Shown here: positions 54,101 to 61,976 of the stretch, one piece after another
Position numbering within the stretch: the stretch's first letter is position 1
Layout: each line of letters begins with the position of its first letter
Assembly (NCBI RefSeq): GCF_004322705.1
Contig: NZ_SIZZ01000002.1
Location: 1-64,000 of the forward strand
Reading direction: 5' to 3'
DNA from: Dyella terrae
GTDB taxonomy: Bacteria > Pseudomonadota > Gammaproteobacteria > Xanthomonadales > Rhodanobacteraceae
DNA length: 64,000 bases
Program-made: the position numbers and the translations under genes
The notes under the pieces: model-generated
Databases searched by the model: none
Seen by the model: the letters and a program-made list of their open reading frames with translations, nothing else
What the model was told of the DNA's origin: nothing

Positions 54101-54658
54101 GATGGTGACGCCTGCGGCGACCGTGCCGGCTGCATGCCACCACTGGCCGAAATAACCGCCGCCGCCGCCACCGCCACCGCTGCCAATAACCACGCCGGCA
54201 CCATCGGGCATGGTGCTCACATAACCGTTCTGACCGGTAAGGCCATCGGGATGCTGCTCCGTGCCGGCCGCACCGCCCATCGCGGCCGTGCTGTAGTAGG
54301 TGATGCCCGAGACGCTATCCGTCCAGGCGCCGCTCTGGCTGGCATCGCCATCTGTGGGCAAACCGTCGTTGACATTGCCACCTGCGCCGCCTCGGCCGCC
54401 GTAGTAAGTGCCGGACCCGGTGCTGCCGCCACTGCCGCCGAAGATGTTGAGCGACCATCTCGGATAGGCCTGCGCTGACATCGGCATCAGGGCGACGCCA
54501 AGCAAGGCCAGGCAGGCGATCGCGAGGCGTTTGCGTTGCGGGCGCGCTACCGAGCCGGTATCTGCGGCAGCGCCGCCTTGTGCCCCGCGGGCAAATTCAG
54601 AGGCGACCTGCACCACGCCGAAGGCGCGGTTCCAGACAAGGCGGTAGATGCGATTCAT
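48110..54658 (-). CDS. giant glycine-rich type V autotransporter
   Basis: This encodes 2182 residues. The N-terminus (MNRIYRLVWNRAFGVVQVAS) is an extended signal peptide region, with the cleavable part ending near AQA at residue 66. The passenger (about 70-1800) has hundreds of short Gly-Gly-x repeats (GGNGGxGG), interrupted by repeated passenger-strand blocks such as FVKSGSSNWTLT and GNTIINGGTLVL, typical of autotransporter-associated repeats. Residues 1880-2182 form the translocating outer-membrane barrel, ending TVGFTKHF. GAAGGGAAT precedes the ATG, and an intrinsic terminator follows. It likely serves adhesion or self-aggregation at the surface. The antisense strand is open for most of its length because of composition alone. 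Confidence 0.93.
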   Translation of the reverse strand: MNRIYRLVWNRAFGVVQVASEFARGAQGGAAADTGSVARPQRKRLAIACLALLGVALMPMSAQAYPRWSLNIFGGSGGSTGSGTYYGGRGGAGGNVNDGLPTDGDASQSGAWTDSVSGITYYSTAAMGGAAGTEQHPDGLTGQNGYVSTMPDGAGVVIGSGGGGGGGGYFGQWWHAAGTVAAGVTINGGNGGHGGAGGGISLPDALPMAAGGGGGGGAGGIGLGVDDLSLVTIDGTVSAGNGGNGGDAGASNKSLPAQGGDGGDGGIGVGTTASVIVGASGVIRGGHGGFAGQGGNMAWVDSTDAAGVGGYGGRGGIGLGVDGQRDADDNILTTVTNHGLVMGGNGGNGGIGGWNEGYGLTAGSGGQASEAGNGLMVRNVAVDNDGYIYGGQGGAGGNGGAGLNDLTTGGSGGSGNSGGAGVSGDASTIHNAGTIAGGAASQGGRGGNATLTGGNGGYGGRGGAGVELLNGSGLINDSSIVGGAGGLGGTGGDASSGLPNARAGYGGGGGYGGFGVTAGYDTSLVNHGNITGGAGGAGGAGGGTPMGGASNGGHGGGGGYGMGTYGNVTNTGTITGGNGGAGGAAGSAAMAGYGGRGGNGGAGAYGAEGILTNTGTIQGGNGGVGGAGSGSGTDGAGGFGGNGINAYGHQTVINGGTISGGLGADGVRAAAIVFYNGNNRLELWNGYHFDGQVRGTSGTDTLALGGTEDGTFDLAQLDNDIVGFGLYEKSGTSTWTLTGNSTSRTAWTVTEGGLALRGGAMLSGVALGDGSSLDVASGTGVIGSTGTDGNDVINPLPLPIAIAGAGEAGAHAVEAGAGAVITNDGALTGGNGGNGGSSNGITGVDGGNGANGTPGDHGSPGSFGGSGGMAGAGGQGGDGVHGSTGFLLTNTGTITGGNGGFGGNANGGNGGNGGKGGNGNNTGTYSGGDGGNGGAGGTGGMGGMAGSGGAGGNGVSGANFAVINHGSISGGNGGLGGVATGGLAGLGGAGGEPGQGYMPGYAGLRGTDGPNGGSGISGAVGIGGAGGAGIRSMGGSSVFTDGIIAGGLGGNGTRANAIDFTGGNNLLTVGSGYSFIGNVVSAGGDTFALGGTLNGTFNQDALGVSILGFDTFVKSGSSNWTLTHGQSANQRWTLAEGTLTIDATAQVSRITMASDTTLDVDSGAGIQGDAGTKGTSAITVIVAGGHGGQGIDAVTALTGGAIHNSGLLLGGTGGEGGSANGVNGGLGTGLVGSPGGIGDNGGTGGVGGTGGHAVAGTGFTLTNDGQIWGGHGGDGGTARGGTGGRGNAGSIGSLTPPGGGAGGKGGTGGVGGQGGNGGTGGVGGTGGSAVQGSDFTLVNTGSIHGGTGGMGGLALAGFGGAGGQGGPGGMGTPAGPAGDTGAAGAMGSDGVAGAVGAGGAGVVSTGNAHILNQGLIAGGMSGDGNVRADAVQFSGGGNDLTLATGYSFDGNVVSTSGNTHGGDTLALGGDTSASFDLSQIVDTIGTSSSTQYAGFAHFMKSGNSTWTVTGAVGSTGVWNIAQGTLALSGDGSLAASSGVIVDGTLDVSGISGGATQLATLAGGGNVVLGTKNLDITHGQDTFAGVISGDGSLTISGGVQTLTGANTYTGNTIINGGTLVLTAGGSLASQHVQSTGTLEFDRDDTVIYTGVLAGTGGVVQSGAGMTILNGASNSTGEAHVTNGTLEIGDADHEGAAWGGDALVDAGGTLRGHGTLFGNLVNNGIVRPGGSVGVLTVNGDYIQSANGTLAIDVTPTAASQLHVLGNASLAGTLNLIYAPGTYTATNYTILTANKVTGTFGSVTSTGAPTGINSTVNYTGTNVTLGLTGSGTGTGPTDPGTPTNPTNPTGPTNPTDPVVVAPADGALFGNMQRLVSLQGQRNLTTVLDASLLAPTADCGASPTTTQGVTRDGCKPGLWVQASGSAYQLDGSNHLNSSGFGINGGFDAAVGDAAHLGVEAGVSRINATDAAHGKGRVDTAHVGMYGFANVGAVVLSGVVDASFGDYRIQRATGIGFAESKPGGDAYSAALQAAWPLQAGTWAVTPKLGALYQHQSLDSFHETVKSGSELASAYGVSGKSSTLNTLQPYASVAFGHAFTSGNVTYVPQFEVGYRYNTRSGTPAVTVAAEDGTVFTLPGNRLGKGTATVGARVTATSGASWNLYLDYQGQFSGDLKDNALTVGFTKHF

Positions 54659-55088
54659 ACAGATTCCCTTCGATGGGTAGCGGGGTTCTCCGCCCGGCCG
54701 TCGAAGGTTTCGTCATGCGCACACGCCACCGTTACCGCGCCCTGAGGCCGGCCATCGAGGTGTTTCGTGGCGCCCCTGGATTCCCCAATCTGGTGAGCGG
54801 ATTTGTGAATTGAGACACAAAATCCTGCGCAGCATACGACGTTTTCCGGCGCCCGTACCCGACGGTCTGTATCGATAGGCCAGCGGTCATGGGTGATGGG
54901 GATTCGACGTGGTTTGGGCCCCCGAGTGGCGGCGCGCTGCGTACGTGCAACGCATTGTTTTGACTGATGCTTCAGCACGCATCTGGCCGCAAAACCCCCA
55001 TCCTTCGCCTCTCGCTGCCCGGGCCGGTGCCTTCATCCGGCCGTGTTGCGCCACCGCTTGACACCGGTGTCAATTCGGTTTCAGGCTG
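54659..55088. other. intergenic region between divergent units
   Basis: This 430-base gap separates the minus-strand autotransporter and the plus-strand sugar locus and holds both promoters. Apart from the palindrome at 55058-55073 I see no repeat or gene. Confidence 0.5.
55058..55073 (+). promoter_or_regulatory. perfect palindromic operator upstream of the sugar locus
   Basis: TTGACACCGGTGTCAA is a perfect 16-bp palindrome ending 15 bases before the kinase start codon. Its central CG and dyad symmetry are those of LacI-family operators, which control amino-sugar regulons in Xanthomonadales. The first six bases also make a consensus -35 box, though no good -10 follows at proper distance. It is likely the site through which the locus is repressed until its sugar is present. 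Confidence 0.75.
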
Positions 55089-56171
55089 ATGGCGAATCCA
55101 ATGCGGGGGAGCGCGCTGGACGTGTCTATCGACGATTCGGATCGACTGAAGGGCTTACCGACGGCGCCGTTTCTTGCGGCCGATATCGGCGGCACGCATG
55201 GGCGCGTGGCGCTGATGTGCGCGTCGGCGAAAGACGCCGGTCATGTCGATACGCTGGCTTATCGCGTGTTTGCCTGCGCAGCGTTCCCGACGCTCACCAA
55301 ATTGCTGGAGGCCTTTGTCGATGCCGAGGTACGCGTGCCGGTGAAGCACTGCGTGCTGGCCTGCGCCGGGCAGGTGCTGGGCGACGAGGTGTTGAACGAC
55401 AACCTGCCGTGGCCGATCCACCTGAGCACGCTGCGCGATGCGCTGGGGCTGGACGAAGTGGCGGTGCTGAACGATTTCGAGGCGCTGGGTTATGCGCTGG
55501 ATGGGCCGCTTGCCGAAGGCGGCCGTCATCTTTGCGGGCCGCTGGCGCCCTCGGGCGGCCCGACGCTGGTGATCGGCCCGGGCACGGGGCTGGGTGCCTC
55601 GGTGCATGTGCCGGGCGTCGATGGCGGCTTCGTGCTGACCACCGAGGCGGGGCAGATGGACTACGCGCCGAACTCGCTGCGCGAGCGCGAGATCCTGGCG
55701 CACATCGCGCCGGAAGGTGGTTACGTGGCCTTCGAGCACATCGTCTCGGGCCCGGGGCTGCTGACGATCTACGCCGCGTTGTGCGCGCTCGGCGGTGAAG
55801 CGCCGCAGCTGACGACGCCTGAAGCGGTGACCACGGCGGCGATGGCGCTGGCCGATGCGCGCGCCGTGGAAGCGGTGGAGATTTTCTGCGCATCGCTGGG
55901 GAGCTTCACCGGCAATCTCGCCATGGCGTTCATGGCCACCGGCGGCATCTATCTCGCCGGCGGCTTTCTGTCGTCGATTTTCGGGTTGCTCGAGCGCAGC
56001 GCGTTCGAGCAGCGGTTCCTGCACGGGCGCAGTGCGCGGCCGTTGTTGTCGCAGGTGCCGGTGTGGGTGACCGAGCACGGCTTGCATGGCGTGCAAGGCG
56101 CCGCGCGGTGGTATCTGCGCCATGGCGCGCTGGAAACCGTGGTGCCGCGCGTGGCCGGGGCAACGCCATGA
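55089..56171 (+). CDS. glk: glucokinase-family sugar kinase
   Basis: This is a 360-residue sugar kinase of the bacterial glucokinase (Glk, PF02685-like) family. The phosphate-binding segment ADIGGTHGRVALM is at residues 31-43, the catalytic Asp in VLNDFEALGYAL, and the adenosine/sugar loop GPGTGLGAS follows. In this locus, beside a hexosaminidase, the substrate could be GlcNAc or glucosamine rather than glucose; the sequence cannot settle it. Its last codon overlaps the GH20 start (ATGA), so the two are co-translated. Confidence 0.9.
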   Translation: MANPMRGSALDVSIDDSDRLKGLPTAPFLAADIGGTHGRVALMCASAKDAGHVDTLAYRVFACAAFPTLTKLLEAFVDAEVRVPVKHCVLACAGQVLGDEVLNDNLPWPIHLSTLRDALGLDEVAVLNDFEALGYALDGPLAEGGRHLCGPLAPSGGPTLVIGPGTGLGASVHVPGVDGGFVLTTEAGQMDYAPNSLREREILAHIAPEGGYVAFEHIVSGPGLLTIYAALCALGGEAPQLTTPEAVTTAAMALADARAVEAVEIFCASLGSFTGNLAMAFMATGGIYLAGGFLSSIFGLLERSAFEQRFLHGRSARPLLSQVPVWVTEHGLHGVQGAARWYLRHGALETVVPRVAGATP

Positions 56172-58486
56172 AGCCCCTGACCGCCGCCGCGAGCCTTTGT
56201 CGACTGGCCCTGCTGTGGCTGGTGACGACGGGCGTGGCCGTGGCGGTGCCTGCCCATGCACCCTGGTCCCTGATGCCGCAGCCGGCGAAGGTCACGCAGG
56301 CGACGTCCGGAGCGGTGCAGATCGCCGATGGCGCGGTGGTAACGGTTCGCGGTACCAAGACCAACGAAGTGCAGGCCGTCGCCGAACAGTTCGTTCAACG
56401 CGTGGCCAGCACGCGCGGCTTGCATCTGCATTTGGGCGAGAGCGGTACGATCACCTTCGACGTTGATGCGAAGGCGGATATCGCCGACGACGCGGGCTAT
56501 CGCATCACGGTGAACGACAAGGGCATCGTCGTGACGTCGCGCAGCGCACGGGGCGCGTTCTACGGCAGCGTCACGTTGTGGCAGTTGCTCACGCAGCCGG
56601 GTTGGGTGCATGGCGCGCCGGCGCAGGTGTCGTACGGCAGCGTCGATGATCACCCGCGCTTCGCCTGGCGCGCCGTGTTGCTGGACTCGGGGCGGCATGT
56701 CCAGAGCGTGGCCGACATCAAGCAGCTGATCGACGGGATGGCGCTCAGCAAGTTGAACGTGCTGGTCTGGCATCTCACCGAGGACCAGGGCTGGCGCCTC
56801 GCTATCCCGAAGTATCCCGAGCTCACGAAGATCGGCGCGTGCCGCAGGGCGGCAGGCCTGGACGCGGAGCTCACCGGTTCGCCCGGCACGCCGTACTGCG
56901 GTTTCTACACCGAGGACGACGCACGCGAGATCGTGCGCTATGCCGCCGAGCGTTACGTCGACGTGGTGCCGGACATTGACCTGCCGGGGCATTCGCAGGC
57001 GGCAGTGGCGACATATCCGTGGCTGGGCGTCACCGGCAAGCGTCCGGACGTGTGGACCGACTGGGGCGTCAGCCCGTGGCTGCTCAAGCCGGACGCGAAG
57101 ACGCTGGGCTTCGTGTACGACGTGCTCGATGAAGTGATGCGGATCTTCCCGTCGCGCTATGTCTCGATCGGTGGCGATGAAGCGGACAAGCAGCAGTGGA
57201 ATGCGTCGCCGGAAGTGCGCGCCCAGATGCACACGCTGGGCCTGGCCAACATGGAGCAGTTGCAGGGCTGGTTCACGCAGCAGGTGGCCGCGCATCTGGT
57301 GAAGCACGGGCGCACGCCGGTGGGCTGGGACGATTCGATCGAGGCGGGCGTGGCGCTGCCCGCGTCGGAACGGGTGATGTCCTGGCATGGCAATGACGAC
57401 GAGCGCATCGCGCTGACCGCCATTCGCCAGGGCCACGATGTCGTGATGACGCCGCAGGAAACGCTGTACTTCGATCACCTGCAGTCCGATCTTCCCGATG
57501 AATGGCCGGGGCCGCCGCTCGCGGTGACCTTGCAGATGGCGTACGGAACGGCGGTGATTCCGCCCGGCGCGACAGCGGCCGAAGCGAAGCACGTGGTGGG
57601 CGTGCAGGCCGGTCTGTGGGCCGAACACATGCTTACGTTTGCGCATGTGCAGCACGCGCTTTACCCACGCCTGGCGGCGCTGGCGGAGCTGGGTTGGTCG
57701 CCTGAGAACGCGCGAAACTGGAGCAGTTTCCTGCAACGCCTGCCGGGTGAGCTGGCGCGCTACCGCGCCTTGGGCATCGGTTATGCCGACTCCGCCTATG
57801 CGCCGGTGTTCCAGGTGACGGGCGCGGCCGATGGCGCGTTCAAGGTGACGCTCGCCAACCAGGTGGCGTCGGGAACGATGCGCTTCACCACCGACGGCGC
57901 CGCGCCCACGGCGACGTCCGCGGCATACGTCCGCCCGCTCACGCTGGCGAACCATACGACGCTGCGCGCCGCCACGTTCGCAGCTGACGGTTTCGAACTG
58001 GCTGCGCCGCGCACGCAGGTGCTCGATGCATCGACGCTGACGACGCGCGACAGCACCGCGCTGGCCACGTGTTCAAAGCAGCCGCCGACGCATCTGGAAG
58101 GCGTGCGTCCGGCGAGTGGTGACAGGCCACGCTACGCGGTGGACATCGGCAACGCCTGCTGGCTGTGGCCGCAGGCGCCGCTCCACGGCATCAAACATGT
58201 GTCGATCACCGCTGAACGCCTTGCCTGGCGCTTCGGCGATGAAGCCAAAGACGCCACGGTGTATCGCAAGACGGGTGCGGCGGGCGAGTTCGAGATTCAT
58301 GCGGATACCTGCAAGGGGCCGCTGCTGGCGCGCATGCCGCTCGACAGCACGGTGCAGGGACAAGTGCATCTGAAGGCAGACGTGGCGATGCCGGCGGGGG
58401 CCGGTGCGCGCGACGTGTGCGTTTTCGCCACGGGCGATCCACGCGATGGCCAGTGGGCGTTGGCGCGCATGACGTTTTCGCAATAA
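56168..58486 (+). CDS. GH20 beta-N-acetylhexosaminidase
   Basis: This is a 772-residue secreted enzyme that removes terminal GlcNAc or GalNAc from oligosaccharides. A signal peptide (LALLWLVTTGVAVAVPAHA) is followed by the GH20b domain and the TIM barrel. Family motifs are HLTEDQGWRLAIPKYPEL, DIDLPGHSQAAVATYP, and the catalytic Asp-Glu pair in SIGGDEADKQQW near residue 335, which uses the substrate's acetamido group. The C-terminal 200 residues add beta-sandwich modules (FHEAT-like chitobiase ends). The ATG at 56168 overlaps the kinase stop. Confidence 0.95.
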   Translation: MKPLTAAASLCRLALLWLVTTGVAVAVPAHAPWSLMPQPAKVTQATSGAVQIADGAVVTVRGTKTNEVQAVAEQFVQRVASTRGLHLHLGESGTITFDVDAKADIADDAGYRITVNDKGIVVTSRSARGAFYGSVTLWQLLTQPGWVHGAPAQVSYGSVDDHPRFAWRAVLLDSGRHVQSVADIKQLIDGMALSKLNVLVWHLTEDQGWRLAIPKYPELTKIGACRRAAGLDAELTGSPGTPYCGFYTEDDAREIVRYAAERYVDVVPDIDLPGHSQAAVATYPWLGVTGKRPDVWTDWGVSPWLLKPDAKTLGFVYDVLDEVMRIFPSRYVSIGGDEADKQQWNASPEVRAQMHTLGLANMEQLQGWFTQQVAAHLVKHGRTPVGWDDSIEAGVALPASERVMSWHGNDDERIALTAIRQGHDVVMTPQETLYFDHLQSDLPDEWPGPPLAVTLQMAYGTAVIPPGATAAEAKHVVGVQAGLWAEHMLTFAHVQHALYPRLAALAELGWSPENARNWSSFLQRLPGELARYRALGIGYADSAYAPVFQVTGAADGAFKVTLANQVASGTMRFTTDGAAPTATSAAYVRPLTLANHTTLRAATFAADGFELAAPRTQVLDASTLTTRDSTALATCSKQPPTHLEGVRPASGDRPRYAVDIGNACWLWPQAPLHGIKHVSITAERLAWRFGDEAKDATVYRKTGAAGEFEIHADTCKGPLLARMPLDSTVQGQVHLKADVAMPAGAGARDVCVFATGDPRDGQWALARMTFSQ

Positions 58487-58671
58487 GCGGGAAGCGGAGC
58501 AGGGGCTCCGCACGGTGGCGCGGGTAAGAGGGACTGGCTTGCGACATCGGTGTGGGAGGAGAGACAGCATCACGAAGCGCGCGCGCCGCAAGGCGTCGCC
58601 GTGCAACACGCGTACGAGCATTCCACGGAGCCGTTGAGGTTAGACAGGCAACACCAACGAGGTTAAAGCCC

Positions 58672-61600
58672 ATGTCCACCGTACTTCGCAAGCATCCTCT
58701 GTCATTCGCCATCACGCTGGCGGTGTTCGCCGCCGTGTCGGCTCCGGTCGCCGCCTCGAGCTTCGTCTTCAGCGAAGCCGACGGTCAGGCGGCCCAGTCG
58801 GGCACGCCGCAGACCGCGCCGCCGGCCGACGCCAAAAAACCGGACGCCAAGAAAACCGAGGAAGAGAAAAACGCGGTGACGCTGGCGACCGTCGCGGTGT
58901 CGGGCGTGCGCGCCTCGCAGATGCGCGCCATTGACCTGAAGAAAGAAGCGCCGAACATCCAGGACAGCATCACCGCCGAGAACATCGGCGCGCTGCCCGA
59001 CACCACCATCACCGACTCGCTGCAGCGCGTTACCGGCGTGCAGATCAATCGCGATGCCGGCGTCGGTACCTCGGTGGACGTCCGCGGCCTGCCGCAGGTC
59101 GGCACCATGTTGAACGGTGAAGTGTTCATTACCGCCGATCAGATCGACTCGCAGCAGCCGGACTTCACCATGCTGCCGTCCACGCTGTTCCACGGCGTGG
59201 ATGTGCTCAAGTCCTCGACGGCGAGCACCACCGACAGCGGCATCAGTGGCGCGATCGACCTGCATACGTACCGCCCCTGGGACCTGCCCAGCGGCTTTAC
59301 CTACAGCTATTCGGCCAATGGCGAGCGCGGCACTACCTCGAACCATTGGGGCCCGGAAGCCAACGGCCTGATTTCGTACAACGACGAAGGCCACTGGGGC
59401 CTGCTGTTCTCCGCTGACTACTCCGACACGCGGCGCAGGAACTCGACCGAGGGTCTGGACCAGTACGGCGTCGTGTTCAACGGCGAGAACGCGGCCAGCG
59501 CGGGTGGCTATAACGGCTTCCTGACGCCCTGGAACGGCGCGCCCATTCCGCCGCAGATCGTGCAGAACGCCGACGGCAGCGTGGACGTCAACGGCGACGG
59601 CAAGTCCAACGGTGTGTTCATGGGCAGCCAGAACTTCGGCCTCAATGACATCACCACGCAGCGCAAGCGCAAGTCCGCCAACATGGCGTTCCAGATGGAC
59701 CTGGGCAGCGGCTTCAGCCTCACCAGCGATTACTTCTACTCGCAGCAGCGCCAGTACGATCGCAACGTCGGCGTCCAGTTCAACTCCACCAACTGGCAGG
59801 GCGCCACCTACGTGCCGCTGCAGTCGCGCAATACCGGTGCGCCGGCGCTCGGTTCGTACGGCACGCCGGAGCCGGGTTGGGAAGGCTCGCAGATCTATAC
59901 CACCCAGGTGTACGAGAAGTGGCCGGGCGACGTGGAGTCGTACTCGTCGATCATGCAGAAGAGTTCGGTGGCGAAGAACTTCAACCTGCAGTTGGATTAC
60001 GACGACGGCGGCCCCTTCACCGCGAGCGTGCGTGGCATCCACGACACCGCGAAGCAGTCGTTTGCCGAAACCGACGTCAACATTTCCAACTCCAACGGCG
60101 CGCTGTGGCCGAACGTGCTGATGGATGGCGTGCCCGATGACGCCGTGCCGCCGGGCACGATGGTGTATCCGGCAGAGCTGGGCGGCAACCGCGTGTTCAA
60201 CGCCAACGGCCTGGAGCAGAACACCGTTCCGATCATCGCGAACTTCGGCGGCCGTTACCTCAAGATCTCCGTGCCGCAGTCGATGGCCACGGACTTCGCC
60301 AATGCCAACAGCTGGACCATGAAGACGCTGGAGTCCTCCGGCGATTACGACCGCAAGGTGTCGATGAACGCCCTGCGCTTCGACGGCAAGTACGATTTCC
60401 AGGACGGCTTCAAGCTCAACTTCGGCCTGCGCAACAGCATCCGCAGCGCTGATAACGAAGGCTGGACGCTGGAAACGCCGGTGTACGCGGGCATGGGTGC
60501 GAGCGATCCGAACGGATGCCTGGTGCGCTACGTCGGCGCGGACGTGGTGCTCGACAGCGGTTCGTGTACGGCCGGCAATGACCAGGGTTATTTCCGCGCC
60601 GGTCCGCTATCCGCCATCTCCATGCCGAAGACCGCCGCGCCGTTGGCGAATAACTTCAAGTACTACAACAACCTGCTGGGCTCGGGCATTAACTTCTGGG
60701 CGATCGATCCGTCGGCGATGATCGACCCGATTGCGTACTGGAAGTCGCTGTATCCCAACACCTGGAAGGTGGCCGAGCCGGGCACGACCTGGGCGGTGCG
60801 GCTGAAGGAGTTCTCCGGTTACGTGCAGGCAGACTTCAACGGCATGTGGGGCGACATGCCCTATAGCGGCAACGTCGGCGTGCGCATGATCCACACCAAC
60901 CTCGATGTCACCCAGCACCTGTCCGGGGACCCGGGCGCGTACGGCGACGAGCCGGCGGACGTGGGCACCGAGCAGACCAAGCGCAGCTATCAGGACATCC
61001 TGCCGTCGCTGAACTTCTCCATCAATTTCACCGACGACCTGAAGTTCCGCCTGGCGTACTCGAAGAACATGATGCCGCTGGACCTGAGCACCTGGGGCGG
61101 CGGCCTGCAGCTGAACTACTCGCTGGCCGAAACGCCGGATGGCCCGATCTTCCGCGTCGCCAACGGTACGTCGTCGGGTAACCCCAACCTCAAGCCCTGG
61201 CGTTCGACCAACTACGGCGCCTCGCTCGAGTACTACATCAACCCGACCAGCATGCTGAGCCTGGCGCTGTTCCGCATCAACGTGGACAGCTTTATCAAGA
61301 ACGGCAGCGTGACCAACTGCGACCTGCCGGACGAAGACGGTGTCGTGCGCAATCACTGCATCGTGATCACCCAGCCGGTGCAGGGCACCGGCAACAGCAT
61401 TCACGGTGCGGAGTTCGACTACCGCCAGGGCTTCACCTTCCTGCCGGGCTTCCTGTCGAAGACGGGCATGGAAATCAACGCCACGTACGCGCCCAGCAAC
61501 TCCGGCGAGAAGGATCTGGCGGGCAAGGAGATTCCGTTCCAGGACAACTCGACCAAGTCCGGCAACTTCATCCTCTGGTACCAGGACGATCACTTCCAGG

Positions 61601-61863
61601 CGCGCGTGGCCTACAACTACCGCTCGCGTCGCGCGGTGATGGACAGCGTGGGTGGCATCACGGGCATGGAGATGTATGAGGCGCCGCAGCATTACCTCGA
61701 CGCGTCGATCTCGTACAAGTTCAACAAGTACGCCGAGGTGTTCCTCAACGGCACCAACCTGACCAACGAGTACCAGCGCTACTACCTGGTGTGGTCGGAT
61801 CAACCCGGGCACTCGACGTTCTCCGAGCGCATGGTCATGCTCGGCGTGCGAGGCCAGTGGTGA
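58672..61863 (+). CDS. TonB-dependent receptor, probably for amino-sugar oligosaccharides
   Basis: This is a 1063-residue outer-membrane receptor. The signal peptide (LSFAITLAVFAAVSAPVAA) is followed by a Lys/Pro/Asp linker, a TonB box-like LATVAVSG, and the plug (ENIGALPDTTITDSLQRVTGVQI). The 22-strand barrel ends at VMLGVRGQW with a terminal Trp. The long form with ENIGALPDTTI is the type often found in Xanthomonadales with carbohydrate-degrading enzymes. Substrate assignment comes from its neighbours. The ATG at 58672 is chosen because it begins the signal peptide. Confidence 0.95.
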   Translation: MSTVLRKHPLSFAITLAVFAAVSAPVAASSFVFSEADGQAAQSGTPQTAPPADAKKPDAKKTEEEKNAVTLATVAVSGVRASQMRAIDLKKEAPNIQDSITAENIGALPDTTITDSLQRVTGVQINRDAGVGTSVDVRGLPQVGTMLNGEVFITADQIDSQQPDFTMLPSTLFHGVDVLKSSTASTTDSGISGAIDLHTYRPWDLPSGFTYSYSANGERGTTSNHWGPEANGLISYNDEGHWGLLFSADYSDTRRRNSTEGLDQYGVVFNGENAASAGGYNGFLTPWNGAPIPPQIVQNADGSVDVNGDGKSNGVFMGSQNFGLNDITTQRKRKSANMAFQMDLGSGFSLTSDYFYSQQRQYDRNVGVQFNSTNWQGATYVPLQSRNTGAPALGSYGTPEPGWEGSQIYTTQVYEKWPGDVESYSSIMQKSSVAKNFNLQLDYDDGGPFTASVRGIHDTAKQSFAETDVNISNSNGALWPNVLMDGVPDDAVPPGTMVYPAELGGNRVFNANGLEQNTVPIIANFGGRYLKISVPQSMATDFANANSWTMKTLESSGDYDRKVSMNALRFDGKYDFQDGFKLNFGLRNSIRSADNEGWTLETPVYAGMGASDPNGCLVRYVGADVVLDSGSCTAGNDQGYFRAGPLSAISMPKTAAPLANNFKYYNNLLGSGINFWAIDPSAMIDPIAYWKSLYPNTWKVAEPGTTWAVRLKEFSGYVQADFNGMWGDMPYSGNVGVRMIHTNLDVTQHLSGDPGAYGDEPADVGTEQTKRSYQDILPSLNFSINFTDDLKFRLAYSKNMMPLDLSTWGGGLQLNYSLAETPDGPIFRVANGTSSGNPNLKPWRSTNYGASLEYYINPTSMLSLALFRINVDSFIKNGSVTNCDLPDEDGVVRNHCIVITQPVQGTGNSIHGAEFDYRQGFTFLPGFLSKTGMEINATYAPSNSGEKDLAGKEIPFQDNSTKSGNFILWYQDDHFQARVAYNYRSRRAVMDSVGGITGMEMYEAPQHYLDASISYKFNKYAEVFLNGTNLTNEYQRYYLVWSDQPGHSTFSERMVMLGVRGQW

Positions 61864-61892
61864 GCGGGGCGTCGCCCGGGCTTGATGGAGGT

Positions 61893-61919
61893 CCCGTTTC
61901 CGCCCCTCACGGAAACGGG
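61893..61919 (+). terminator. stem-loop between receptor and permease genes
   Basis: CCCGTTTCCG and CGGAAACGGG form a perfect 10-bp stem with a 7-base loop, 30 bases after the receptor's stop codon. A second GC hairpin follows it. No T-tract is present. It may lower expression of the downstream genes relative to the receptor, as is common after receptor genes. Confidence 0.6.
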
Positions 61920-61976
61920 GCCGCCGCAAGGCGGGCGGCCGACCCGTTGTCAGCAACTACCAACGACAAGGCAAGC

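Noticed and set aside
49379-54478. A 1699-codon open frame on the plus strand opposite the autotransporter
   Set aside because: It arises from the codon composition of the glycine-rich gene; it is Ala/Arg-rich with no signal, domain or ribosome binding site.
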